Source: DATEMK01 sp035275625 (GTDB lineage Bacteria > Bacteroidota > Bacteroidia > AKYH767-A > OLB10). From it: a stretch of 17,760 bases of DNA. This document shows, in pieces, positions 8,901 to 15,725 of the stretch. How positions within the stretch are numbered: the stretch's first letter is position 1; every line of letters begins with the position of its first letter. Below the pieces are notes generated by a model. It saw only the letters and a list, made by a program, of their open reading frames with translations, was not told the origin of the DNA and did no database searches. Position numbers and translations under genes: made by a program. Where the stretch lies: NCBI GenBank assembly GCA_035275625.1, contig DATEMK010000633.1:1-17760 (forward strand), given 5' to 3'.

Positions 8901-10159
8901 CAGAACAACTATCAACTGACTCATGGAACAGAGTTTTTAAAATTTCCGACCATGAGATTTGGCAAACACATTGTGCATTAAAGAAAAAATTAATTAGTGT
9001 ACTTAAAGAAAAAATAAAATCCGATTTACTTGCCCGGCATGATTCGCCAGAAAAGCTGATGGCTTATGAAGATGCGCTGAATGAACAGGCATTATTTGTT
9101 GGTTTTGCGCGAAGGTTTGCTTCGTACAAGCGACCTGAATTACTTTTTAAAAATCTAAATGTACTTAGGGAAATAGTAAATGATAAAGAACGTCCGTTGA
9201 TTTTTATATTTTCCGGCAAGGCACATCCGAATGATGTTGAAGCGCAACAGCATTTTAAAAATATTTTCAAAATCATATCCGAACCTGACCTGAACGGAAA
9301 AATTATTTTCCTTGAAAATTACAATATGGAAATTGCGAAACACCTTGTTCAGGGAGTTGACTTGTGGCTAAACACTCCGGTGAGAGGAGAGGAAGCGTCA
9401 GGCACAAGTGGCATGAAAGCAAGCTTGAACGGAGTATTAAATCTAAGCGTGAAAGACGGATGGTATCCCGAAGCATACAATGAAAATTCAGGATGGGCAT
9501 TGCCTGATGATGATTTTAATGATGCTGAGTTCAGAAATAAATCCGATGCAGAACAGATTTACAGGATTTTGAAAAATGAAATTGCCCCGCTTTACTTCGA
9601 AAGAAATAATGAAGGGGTGCCGGTAAAATGGATTCAAAAAATGAAACATGCTGTTGCTGAAATCGCGCCTGCATTTAACTCGGAGCGAATGCTTGTTGAT
9701 TATAGGGAAAAATATTATCAGCCACTGAACATGATGCACCGTGATTTCGCTGACAGCCATTTTGAAAAGACAAAAAAACTTGTGGCATGGAAACAAAAAA
9801 TCATGAAATCATGGGGAAACGTAAAAGTTCTTTCCGTGAATGCACTTGATTCTTCTAACCAACCTTTTCCATTAGGGAAAAATTTATCAGTCCAAATAGC
9901 ACTTGATACTAACGGGCTTGATGTATCTGATTTGGGAGTCGAAATAATTTTTAGAAATAAAAAGGAGAGCGAAATAAACCCCGAAAAAATTGTCATGCAT
10001 GAAGACCTTGTTCCGGCAGGCATTGAAGAAAATAAAGTGTCTTATGAATGTTCAATACCGTTGAACCGCTCTGGCGTTTATGAATATGGATTCAGAGTAT
10101 ATCCCAAAAGTGATTTACTGGCGCAACGAATGGATTTGGGGTTGCTGAAATGGATTTAA
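5912..10159 (+). CDS. Glycogen synthase (GT3)-glucan phosphorylase (GT35) fusion
   Basis: One 1415-aa chain carries two complete enzymes. Residues about 10-545 are a GT3 glycogen synthase of the kind otherwise known from animals and fungi. Its motifs are VSWEVCNKVGGIYTVI (15-30), FHEW (162-165), IFTTHATVIGR (184-194) and YYEPWGYTPVE (E439 and E447 as the acid pair). GT3 enzymes normally use UDP-glucose. The Arg-rich glucose-6-phosphate sensor of yeast and mammalian enzymes is not visible near residues 500-525. A polar linker (about 546-572) leads into a DUF3417 domain (from Trp573, SRNLWWTWNE at 593-602). The phosphorylase then has the YSGGLGVLAGD loop (686-696), EEASGTSGMK with the PLP lysine at 1169, and a family-typical C-terminal beta region (about 1295-1415). 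Phosphorylases release glucose-1-phosphate from alpha-1,4-glucan. The frame is unbroken across the junction. In some relatives the two are, as I recall, separate neighbouring genes. Confidence 0.93.
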   Translation: MKEETLSKPDYILEVSWEVCNKVGGIYTVISTKALTLVHEFGDKYILIGPDVWKGTWEHPEFAEDKELLKSWRPHAEARGLKIKIGRWKIAGNPIVVLVDFTSFFSSKEKIFEELWLNNKLDSINGQWDYIEPALFGYAAGKVIECFNLHYVSFSDRVVAQFHEWMTGAGILFLHQHVPQIGTIFTTHATVIGRCLAGNNLPLYSKFDSYDAEQKAKEYNVVAKHSLEKLSAKTADCFTTVSDITAKECVKFLEKKPDVITPNGFEFSFVPDPVLFRQKRITARRKLFDVANKLLNKTFDEDTLLVLKSGRYEFHNKGIDLFIDALGMLKQEKIQKEVLAFIFVPAYNTGPRKELQENFSGNNSDINHNESYLTHYIQGTDTDLIIQRIKKNNLDNHSDDNVNVIFAPTYMDGHDGIFNMNYFDLLIGFDLGVFPSYYEPWGYTPVEALAFHVPTVTTNRTGFGMLFTNANKAIFVLERNDDNETEVTKAIADVIKNFSGKSIEEIKEARETAFLLSKKTLWKNLIVNYQNAYALAFQKAKERELNFTHEYKPAQYDACSIEHSTPRNNQPQWRKIFVHAEFPESLLPLKKLSRNLWWTWNEEAQELFSMMDEELWKTSGKNPVALIENLSYDEIKNLETNKSFLDKLKSVSEKFENYLNRKVDATSPLIAYFSMEYGLHCSIKIYSGGLGVLAGDYLKQASDSSMNLIAVGLLYRNGYFRQRLTINGDQIAENDLQKFTNLPMQPVMNEDGDRLKITIPFPGRTLYAQAWQMNVGITKLFLLDTDMPENASEDRHITSQLYGGNWENRLCQEILLGIGGVRLLNMMGYKPDVYHLNEGHAAFASIERINRFILEQNISFDEAFEVIRASSLFTTHTPVEAGHDKFSEDLMRKYFSHYPQVFNISWEKLISLGKAHPDDSEEKFSMSFFAAHFSQKINAVSKIHGEVSRKMFSKLWDGYGEVEIPVGYVTNGVHLPTWMANEWKQLYSKKISESILSEQLSTDSWNRVFKISDHEIWQTHCALKKKLISVLKEKIKSDLLARHDSPEKLMAYEDALNEQALFVGFARRFASYKRPELLFKNLNVLREIVNDKERPLIFIFSGKAHPNDVEAQQHFKNIFKIISEPDLNGKIIFLENYNMEIAKHLVQGVDLWLNTPVRGEEASGTSGMKASLNGVLNLSVKDGWYPEAYNENSGWALPDDDFNDAEFRNKSDAEQIYRILKNEIAPLYFERNNEGVPVKWIQKMKHAVAEIAPAFNSERMLVDYREKYYQPLNMMHRDFADSHFEKTKKLVAWKQKIMKSWGNVKVLSVNALDSSNQPFPLGKNLSVQIALDTNGLDVSDLGVEIIFRNKKESEINPEKIVMHEDLVPAGIEENKVSYECSIPLNRSGVYEYGFRVYPKSDLLAQRMDLGLLKWI

Positions 10160-10174
10160 AGTCAAAAAGGAATA

Positions 10175-11155
10175 ATGACAACAATAAAAAAAATAGCAAT
10201 TCTTACCTCCGGTGGTGATGCGCCCGGATTGAATGCATGTATTCGCGCAGTTGTAAGAGCAGCGGTTTTCCATGACATAAAAGTTATGGGTATTCATCGT
10301 GGATATGAAGGAATGATGGACGGTGATTTATTTATAATGAATGCATCAACTGTCAGTAATATTATTCAGCGCGGTGGAACAATATTAAAATCATCACGAA
10401 GCGAAAGATTTAAAACACAGGAAGGTCGTGCGTTAGCTTATCACCAATTAAGAAAAGAAAATATAGATGGAGTGATTTTAATCGGAGGCGATGGTTCGTT
10501 TGCGGGTTCACGTGCATTCATTTCAACATACAATATTCCTTTTATCGGAATTCCTAAAACAATTGATAATGACATCAACGGGACTGATTACAGCATTGGG
10601 TTTGATACAGCAACTAATACAGCAATGGAAGCAATTGATAAAATCCGTGACACGGCTGAATCACATAACAGAATATTTTTTGTGGAAGTAATGGGACGTG
10701 ATGCAGGATTTATTGCTTACCAAACAGGAATCAGTTCAGGCGCAGAAGCGATTTATATACCTGAAACAAAAACAGATTTACAACATTTGTTTTCCATGTT
10801 GGAAACAGGATGGAACCGTAAAAAAAATTCCTTGATTGTAGTAGTTGCTGAAGGAGATGAGGTTGGGGGTGCTTTTAAAATTTCACGGCAGGTTAAAAAT
10901 AAATTTCCGCAGTATGATATGAAAATATGTATTCTCGGTCATGTTCAGCGTGGTGGTTCACCAAGCTGTGCCGACAGAGTGCTGGCAAGCAAACTTGGAG
11001 TTGCTGCTGTGGATGCATTGCTCAGTGGAAAAATAAATGTAATGGTTGGAGAAATAAAAAATGAAATAGTTTATACACCTCTTGAGAAAGTCGTCAAAAA
11101 ACATTTACAAATAGCTCCATCAATGTTTGAATTGATAAATGTATTATCGTCCTGA
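10175..11155 (+). CDS. pfkA: 6-phosphofructokinase (PFK-A family)
   Basis: The 326-aa product is full length for bacterial PfkA, which phosphorylates fructose-6-phosphate at the committed step of glycolysis. Motifs in order are TSGGDAPGLNA near the N-terminus, IGGDGSFAG (103-111), PKTIDND (127-133, with Asp131 the catalytic base by homology), MGRDAGF, and LGHVQRGGSP for substrate binding. Gly107 occupies the position that favours ATP over pyrophosphate in E. coli PfkA (Gly104). Lys128 occupies the Gly124 position, where pyrophosphate enzymes carry Lys. Gly at the first site argues for ATP, but the mixed pair deserves a test. It starts 15 nt after the phosphorylase fusion. Glucose-1-phosphate released there would enter glycolysis through phosphoglucomutase and isomerase, which are not in this window. 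Confidence 0.96.
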   Translation: MTTIKKIAILTSGGDAPGLNACIRAVVRAAVFHDIKVMGIHRGYEGMMDGDLFIMNASTVSNIIQRGGTILKSSRSERFKTQEGRALAYHQLRKENIDGVILIGGDGSFAGSRAFISTYNIPFIGIPKTIDNDINGTDYSIGFDTATNTAMEAIDKIRDTAESHNRIFFVEVMGRDAGFIAYQTGISSGAEAIYIPETKTDLQHLFSMLETGWNRKKNSLIVVVAEGDEVGGAFKISRQVKNKFPQYDMKICILGHVQRGGSPSCADRVLASKLGVAAVDALLSGKINVMVGEIKNEIVYTPLEKVVKKHLQIAPSMFELINVLSS

Positions 11156-11170
11156 GAAATCTGAATTAAA

Positions 11171-12160
11171 ATGAAAGTAGCCATATATAGTTTTCACAAA
11201 TTTGAGAAAGAATATTTTTCCAATCCCGAATTTTCAAAGCATAAATTAAAATATTTTGAAACTCACCTTTCATTTGAAACTGCTCAGCTTGCACAAGGGT
11301 GTAGTGCGGTAAGCGTTTTTGTAAGTGACGATGCTTCATCATCCGTGCTGGATAAATTGTTTGAATTGGGAATACGTTTTATAGCACTTCGCTCTGCGGG
11401 TTTCAATCATGTTGATATTGCAAAAGCAAAACAACTCGGCATGTGTGTGGCACGTGTTCCTGATTATTCTCCGTATGCAGTTGCAGAACATGCAGTGGCT
11501 TTAATGCTCGCGTTAAATCGTAAACTCATGCGTGCTCACAACAGGGTACGCGAATTGAATTTTACCTTAGACGGTTTGGTAGGTTTTGATATGCACGATA
11601 AAACTTTAGGACTTATTGGCACAGGAAAAATTGGTTCTGTTCTTGCCAAAATTATGAATGGTTTCGGTTGTAAAATAATTGCAACTGATTTGGTGGAAAA
11701 TAAAGAACTCATTGAAAAATACAATGTAGAGTATGTGGATTGCGAAACACTTTGTGCTTCATCAGACATCATTTCATTGCATTTACCTCTTACACCGCAA
11801 ACCAAACACATCATCAATAAAAAATGTATTGATAAAATGAAACAGGGAGTAATGCTTATTAATACAAGTCGTGGTGCATTGATAAATACACAAGATGTGA
11901 TTGACGGATTAAAATCAAGTCGCATTGGCTATCTCGGTATTGATGTATATGAAGAAGAGGGAGGTTTATTTTTTGAAGACCACTCTGAAGATATTTTGCA
12001 GGATGATGTTATAGCACGCCTCATGTCATTTAACAATGTGCTCATTACAAGTCACCAGGCATTTCTTACTGACACTGCTTTAAAAAATATTGCAGCTACT
12101 ACAATTCACAATCTTGATTGTTTTGAAAAAAATATTATTTCTGAAAACGAACTAAAATAA
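11171..12160 (+). CDS. ldhA: D-lactate dehydrogenase (LdhA-type 2-hydroxyacid dehydrogenase)
   Basis: This 329-aa cytoplasmic enzyme belongs to the D-2-hydroxyacid dehydrogenases and resembles E. coli LdhA, which reduces pyruvate to D-lactate with NADH. The nucleotide-binding glycine motif GLIGTGKIGS is followed by an acidic residue in ATDL that favours NAD over NADP. The catalytic set expected for D-LDH is present: Arg234 in NTSRG (231-235), Glu263 in DVYEEE (258-263) and His295 in SHQAF. The sequence EEGGLFFED is characteristic of the LdhA subgroup. The start follows an AAA-rich leader 15 nt after pfkA, and the stop is 2 nt before the GAPDH start, implying tight co-expression. In this setting it would regenerate NAD for the adjacent GAPDH during fermentation of stored glucan. 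A different 2-keto-acid substrate is possible but less likely. Confidence 0.92.
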   Translation: MKVAIYSFHKFEKEYFSNPEFSKHKLKYFETHLSFETAQLAQGCSAVSVFVSDDASSSVLDKLFELGIRFIALRSAGFNHVDIAKAKQLGMCVARVPDYSPYAVAEHAVALMLALNRKLMRAHNRVRELNFTLDGLVGFDMHDKTLGLIGTGKIGSVLAKIMNGFGCKIIATDLVENKELIEKYNVEYVDCETLCASSDIISLHLPLTPQTKHIINKKCIDKMKQGVMLINTSRGALINTQDVIDGLKSSRIGYLGIDVYEEEGGLFFEDHSEDILQDDVIARLMSFNNVLITSHQAFLTDTALKNIAATTIHNLDCFEKNIISENELK

Positions 12161-12162
12161 AA

Positions 12163-13203
12163 ATGATAAAAAAAATAAAAGTTGCCATTAATGGATATGG
12201 CGTAATCGGAAAACGGGTAGCGGATGCAGTGGCATTGCAGGATGATATGCAGCTTGCAGGAGTGTGCGATGTGATAACTGATTGGAGAATCAAAATTGCG
12301 ATAAGCAAAAAATATCCGGTGTATGCCGCAAACTCCGAAGCATTAACAGCAATGCAGAATGCGAGAATATTTGTTGCAGGATTGTTAAACAAACTTTTGG
12401 AAGAAGCAGACATCATCATTGATTGCACGCCAAAAAAAATCAGCGCAATAAATGTTGCCATTTATAAAATGGCAAATAAAAAATTTATTGTTCAAGGTGG
12501 AGATAAGCATCAAACCACAAATCACTCTTTCAATGCCGAAACAAATTTTGAATCAACTATGAATCTTAACTCCACACGTGTTGTCTCCTGCAATACGACA
12601 TCCATTCTTCGTGTATTGGGGGCGCTTAAAAAAGGTGGCATCTTAAAAAGCGCACGCGGAACTTTATTGCGCAGAGCCACTGACCCCTGGGAAAGTCATC
12701 AATCCGGAATTATGAATACGCTGGTGCCTGAACCAAACATTCCAAGCCATCAGGGTCCCGATGCGCAAAGCGTTGACCCTTCCCTTGACATTATCACCGC
12801 TGCTGTACTCGTTCCTGAAACGCTAAGTCATTTGCACTATTGGTCAATTAAATTAACACGACCAGTCTCAAAAGAAGATGTTCTAAATATTATCACCAGC
12901 CATTCCACACGCATTGCATTGCTTGAATATAATAATGGCTTGATGTCAAATAATACACTCAAAGAATATCTTCAAGACATTGGTAGAATCCGTGCAGATA
13001 TGTACGAGGTTGCATTGTGGAAAGACATGCTTACAGTTATAAACGATGAACTTTTTCTTGCTTACATTGTGGACAATCAAGCCATCGTAATTCCTGAAAC
13101 CATTGATGCGATAAGAGCATTGACAGGGATAGAAACAAATGCTGTAAAATCAATTTTAAAAACAAACCAATCACTTGGAATTTCAAGCAACATTTTTAAT
13201 TGA
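12163..13203 (+). CDS. gap: Type II (archaeal-type) glyceraldehyde-3-phosphate dehydrogenase
   Basis: The 346-aa protein matches the archaeal-type GAPDH family, which is only distantly related to the usual bacterial GapA. The N-terminal NAD(P)-binding motif is INGYGVIGKRVADAV. The catalytic Cys is Cys143 in SCNTTS. Family segments RRATDPWE and PSHQGPD (195-200) follow. Archaeal members usually read SHHGPD there, as I recall, so Gln197 replaces a His. Histidines at 223 and 225 (SHLHYW) remain as candidate catalytic partners. It would oxidise glyceraldehyde-3-phosphate to 1,3-bisphosphoglycerate with NAD or NADP; archaeal forms often accept both. The start is 2 nt after the D-lactate dehydrogenase stop. 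The gene closes the glycogen/glycolysis run and is followed by a 108-nt gap. Origin by ancient transfer from archaea is an inference from family distribution. Confidence 0.93.
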   Translation: MIKKIKVAINGYGVIGKRVADAVALQDDMQLAGVCDVITDWRIKIAISKKYPVYAANSEALTAMQNARIFVAGLLNKLLEEADIIIDCTPKKISAINVAIYKMANKKFIVQGGDKHQTTNHSFNAETNFESTMNLNSTRVVSCNTTSILRVLGALKKGGILKSARGTLLRRATDPWESHQSGIMNTLVPEPNIPSHQGPDAQSVDPSLDIITAAVLVPETLSHLHYWSIKLTRPVSKEDVLNIITSHSTRIALLEYNNGLMSNNTLKEYLQDIGRIRADMYEVALWKDMLTVINDELFLAYIVDNQAIVIPETIDAIRALTGIETNAVKSILKTNQSLGISSNIFN

Positions 13204-13218
13204 TAAAAAAAATAATCA

Positions 13219-13256
13219 CATGATAAATATCATATTTTCCCCTGCTGATTATCATG
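13219..13256. promoter_or_regulatory. Palindromic element in the gap between the two operons
   Basis: The 108-nt gap after GAPDH holds ATGATA-AA-TATCAT (13220-13233), a small inverted repeat. An 8-bp inverted pair, CATGATAA (13219-13226) and TTATCATG (13249-13256), shares the same left arm. The arms could form alternative hairpins, act as an operator, or serve as a weak terminator, since a short T-run and C-run follow the first stem. I see no exact match to the Bacteroidota TTTG/TAnnTTTG promoter, although the largest gap in the window is the natural place for one. Confidence in any function is low. Confidence 0.3.
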
Positions 13257-13311
13257 CTTTACTAATTCAGATATACCAATATTTGCATAGTGAAAATAAA
13301 ATAAAATTAAG

Positions 13312-13947
13312 ATGAAAAATAAAATATTATTATCAGTATTTGCACTCATTCTCCTTGCAGGATGCGGTGTCTATAACAACATTTATTCCGACTACGACCG
13401 CTCTACAGATTTTACTAAATACAAATCTTTTGCATGGCTACCTGACAGGGATTCAAGCAACACTCCAACTAATAATCAGATTATCCGCAACAACACTGTT
13501 AATTATTTTTCGCACTGCATGGGCGAGCGTGGAATGAAAGCCAATGTGGATTCACCAGATGTATTTCTTCAGTTAGTAGTGAAGAGCGTAAAGAAAGAAT
13601 ACACGACTACTTCACCTGCATATTACAGTTACCCAAGCTATCATTATTCAAATCCGTATTACTATCCTTATCCCAGTTCTTATTATTACCGTTCACCTTA
13701 TTACAATAACTATTACTACTACAATTACAATCACGGCTACATCACTCAGAAAGTTGAGTACACACAAAGCACTATCACACTGAACGTAATTGACCGGAAA
13801 GAAAATAAATTGGTTTGGATGGGTACAGCCGAAGGTGATTTGTATGACCCTGCATACATTAAGGATAATCTGCATCCTGTTGTTTATGATATTTTGAATG
13901 ACTTTCCTGTTAAACTCATTCGTGAACATAAGAGACCAAAAAGTTAA
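13312..13947 (+). CDS. DUF4136 lipoprotein with Tyr-rich segment
   Basis: The 211-aa product has a clear lipoprotein signal peptide, LLAGC with Cys18 as the lipidated residue, so it is an envelope protein. The sequence DFTKYKSFAWLPD after the anchor and the C-terminal ITLNVIDRKENKLVWMGTAEG are hallmarks of DUF4136, a family common in Bacteroidota envelopes with no firm biochemical role. Between these halves, residues 104-143 contain 20 tyrosines in 40 residues, interspersed with Pro, Ser and Asn. This looks like a low-complexity insertion, perhaps a flexible or adhesive surface loop. It begins the second gene group after the 108-nt gap and is 15 nt before the next gene. Confidence 0.85.
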   Translation: MKNKILLSVFALILLAGCGVYNNIYSDYDRSTDFTKYKSFAWLPDRDSSNTPTNNQIIRNNTVNYFSHCMGERGMKANVDSPDVFLQLVVKSVKKEYTTTSPAYYSYPSYHYSNPYYYPYPSSYYYRSPYYNNYYYYNYNHGYITQKVEYTQSTITLNVIDRKENKLVWMGTAEGDLYDPAYIKDNLHPVVYDILNDFPVKLIREHKRPKS

Positions 13948-13962
13948 TAGCATATTTTAGAA

Positions 13963-14517
13963 ATGAAAAATATAAAACAGATTTTAATAGTAACACTCTT
14001 CTTGTGTTCCATTCAAACTAAAATTAGTGCGCAGCAAATTTATCGTACTCTTGAAGGTACAATGGCAATTACGATGAGCTACAACGACACCACCCTCATT
14101 GCCGCAAGCCATCATTTGGTTGTTACGCTCAATTACGAAACCGGTGATATTAGCTTCAGGGTTCCTTACGAATCGTTTCGCACTTTCGTAGATTCTGTTG
14201 ATGCGAATCTTTTAAAACTTAGCGGACAAATGATGGAATTCAAAGGAAAACTTGGTATTCCATATATCAATACAAAGAAACATCCGCCACAAAAGTTTAA
14301 TGTGGAAGGTACGATACTTACTGCTGTTCCGCCTGCAAACGTAAAAGCCAAAGGAACGCTTACGCATATTTCATCGGGAGGAACTATTGCATGTATGTTG
14401 ACCATGAAATTGCAATTCAGTTTAGAAGCATTGAATATTCAACAGGCATTTTATAATGCAAAAGATTTGATTCAGATTGACATTCAGCAAGCTGTTTTGA
14501 AAAGAGTAAATGATTAA
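13963..14517 (+). CDS. Secreted protein, YceI-like
   Basis: The 184-aa product has a signal peptide (residues 1-23, ending ISA before Gln24), so it is exported, probably to the periplasm. The mature part alternates short hydrophobic beta strands, including GDISFRVPYESFRTFVDS and GTLTHISSGGTIACML, in a pattern reminiscent of YceI-family lipocalin-like barrels that bind isoprenoid lipids. The match is by general pattern only, and I see no diagnostic residue set. It follows the DUF4136 lipoprotein by 15 nt and precedes the DUF1622 membrane protein by 21 nt, so an envelope role within one transcript is plausible. It could equally be an unrelated secreted beta-protein. Confidence 0.65.
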   Translation: MKNIKQILIVTLFLCSIQTKISAQQIYRTLEGTMAITMSYNDTTLIAASHHLVVTLNYETGDISFRVPYESFRTFVDSVDANLLKLSGQMMEFKGKLGIPYINTKKHPPQKFNVEGTILTAVPPANVKAKGTLTHISSGGTIACMLTMKLQFSLEALNIQQAFYNAKDLIQIDIQQAVLKRVND

Positions 14518-14538
14518 AATTTTTCGGAGTATCATTTT

Positions 14539-14874
14539 ATGGGAGCATTCAATTACATCGCAATTGCAATCAGTGTAGCCGGAAGCATTATTATTATTTG
14601 GGGAGTAGGGCTTACAACGGTTCTCTTTTTAAAATTGGAATGGAATAAATTAACGAGCAAGCAAACTGAATACAGCTCAGAGAAAATCAGGTATGGATTC
14701 GGTTCTTATCTGTTGCTCGGATTGGATTTCATGCTTGCTGCCGATATGATTCACACGATTCATAATCCGGTTTTGAGCGAACTGTATATTCTTGCTTTGA
14801 TTGTAGCCATCCGTTCAGTCATCAGTTTCTTTTTACATAAAGAAATAAATTCCGAAAAGAAAAATATTGTGTAA
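14539..14874 (+). CDS. DUF1622 family small membrane protein
   Basis: The 111-aa product has three predicted membrane helices, roughly residues 5-33, 53-74 and 81-100. The middle helix YLLLGLDFMLAADMI has acidic Asp63 and Asp69 inside the membrane, and the third helix has Arg92 in IVAIRSVISFFLHKEI. This pattern is typical of DUF1622, an uncharacterised inner-membrane family. Buried charges suggest ion pairing or transport support, but that is inference. Unusually for this window, a GGAG (14526-14529) precedes the ATG at Shine-Dalgarno spacing, which supports this start. The stop shares one base with the next start (TAATG at 14872-14876), so the ATP-cone nuclease gene is probably translated by reinitiation after it. 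Confidence 0.85.
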   Translation: MGAFNYIAIAISVAGSIIIIWGVGLTTVLFLKLEWNKLTSKQTEYSSEKIRYGFGSYLLLGLDFMLAADMIHTIHNPVLSELYILALIVAIRSVISFFLHKEINSEKKNIV

Positions 14875-15725
14875 TGAAAAACAAAAGCATCCATATTACC
14901 AAAGCATCGGGAGAACAAGTTCCTTTCAATTCAGATAAGCTCCGACATTCGCTTCATCGTTCAGGTGCGAATAATGAAATCATCCATGAGATAATAAGTG
15001 AAGTGCAGAATAAACTTTATGAAGGCATTACAACAAGGAAAATTTACCAGCTTGCTTTCGGAATGTTGAAAAAGCAATCCCGTCACTCAGCAGCAAAATA
15101 CAAACTCAAGCGTGCCATTATGGAATTAGGTCCGTCCGGTTTTCCGTTTGAAAAATTTGTCGCAGCTATTTTAAATCATCAGGGTTATGCAGTGAAGGTT
15201 GGAGAAATTGTTAAAGGGCAATGTGTGAATCATGAGATTGATGTGATAGCTGAAAAAGAAAATCAGCACTTCATGATTGAATGCAAGTTTCACAACTCTG
15301 GCGGCTACATGTGCGATGTAAAAATTCCGCTTTACATACATGCCCGGTTTAAAGATGTGGAGCATCAATGGAAAAATATTCCGGGTCATGGCACGAAGTT
15401 TCACCAGGGATGGGTGGTCACCAATACTAAATTCTCAGGTGATGCTATTCAGTATGGAATGTGTGCCGGATTGAATTTACTGGGCTGGGATTTCCCTCAC
15501 ATAAAAAGTTTGCGCGAGCAGATTGACGATTCAGGTTTGTATCCGCTCACATGCCTCACCACTTTAACGCTTCATGAAAAGCAACTTTTGCTTGATAAAG
15601 GAATTGTGTTGTGTAAAGAACTCTGTGACAATCCGGAATTGCTTTCAGCAACATACATCCCTGCTGAAAGAAGAAACGGTATTTTGAACGAGGCACATAT
15701 TTTATGTAAAGGAGTTCACGCATGA
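14874..15725 (+). CDS. ATP-cone plus restriction-endonuclease-like (PD-(D/E)XK) protein
   Basis: The 283-aa protein combines two recognisable parts. Residues about 5-88 are an ATP-cone, the nucleotide-sensing domain best known from ribonucleotide reductases and NrdR, with ITKASGEQVPFNSDKL and later KYKLKRAIMELGPSG. Residues about 90-200 look like an Mrr-like nuclease fold: GFPFEKFVAAIL, then Glu121/Asp123 in HEIDVIA and Glu136-x-Lys138 in IECKF, the catalytic D...ExK pattern. The remaining 80 residues, which include LLLDKGIVLC, are unassigned. It may be a nucleotide-gated nuclease, but no methyltransferase or other restriction partner is nearby, so classical restriction-modification is unlikely. 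It starts on the last base of the DUF1622 stop and its own stop overlaps the P-type ATPase start as ATGA, placing it in the middle of a translationally coupled trio. Confidence 0.85.
   Translation: MKNKSIHITKASGEQVPFNSDKLRHSLHRSGANNEIIHEIISEVQNKLYEGITTRKIYQLAFGMLKKQSRHSAAKYKLKRAIMELGPSGFPFEKFVAAILNHQGYAVKVGEIVKGQCVNHEIDVIAEKENQHFMIECKFHNSGGYMCDVKIPLYIHARFKDVEHQWKNIPGHGTKFHQGWVVTNTKFSGDAIQYGMCAGLNLLGWDFPHIKSLREQIDDSGLYPLTCLTTLTLHEKQLLLDKGIVLCKELCDNPELLSATYIPAERRNGILNEAHILCKGVHA

Noticed and set aside
11536..11925. 129-aa open frame on the minus strand
   Set aside because: It is a shadow of the D-lactate dehydrogenase nucleotide-binding domain, with no family features or start context of its own.
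13219..13240. Intrinsic terminator after GAPDH
   Set aside because: The stem is AT-only apart from one G-C pair per arm, the loop is tiny and the T-run is only four bases, so it is too weak to call a terminator.
14874..15725. Classical restriction-modification system
   Set aside because: No methyltransferase or specificity gene flanks the nuclease-fold protein, and an ATP-cone is not a usual part of such enzymes.
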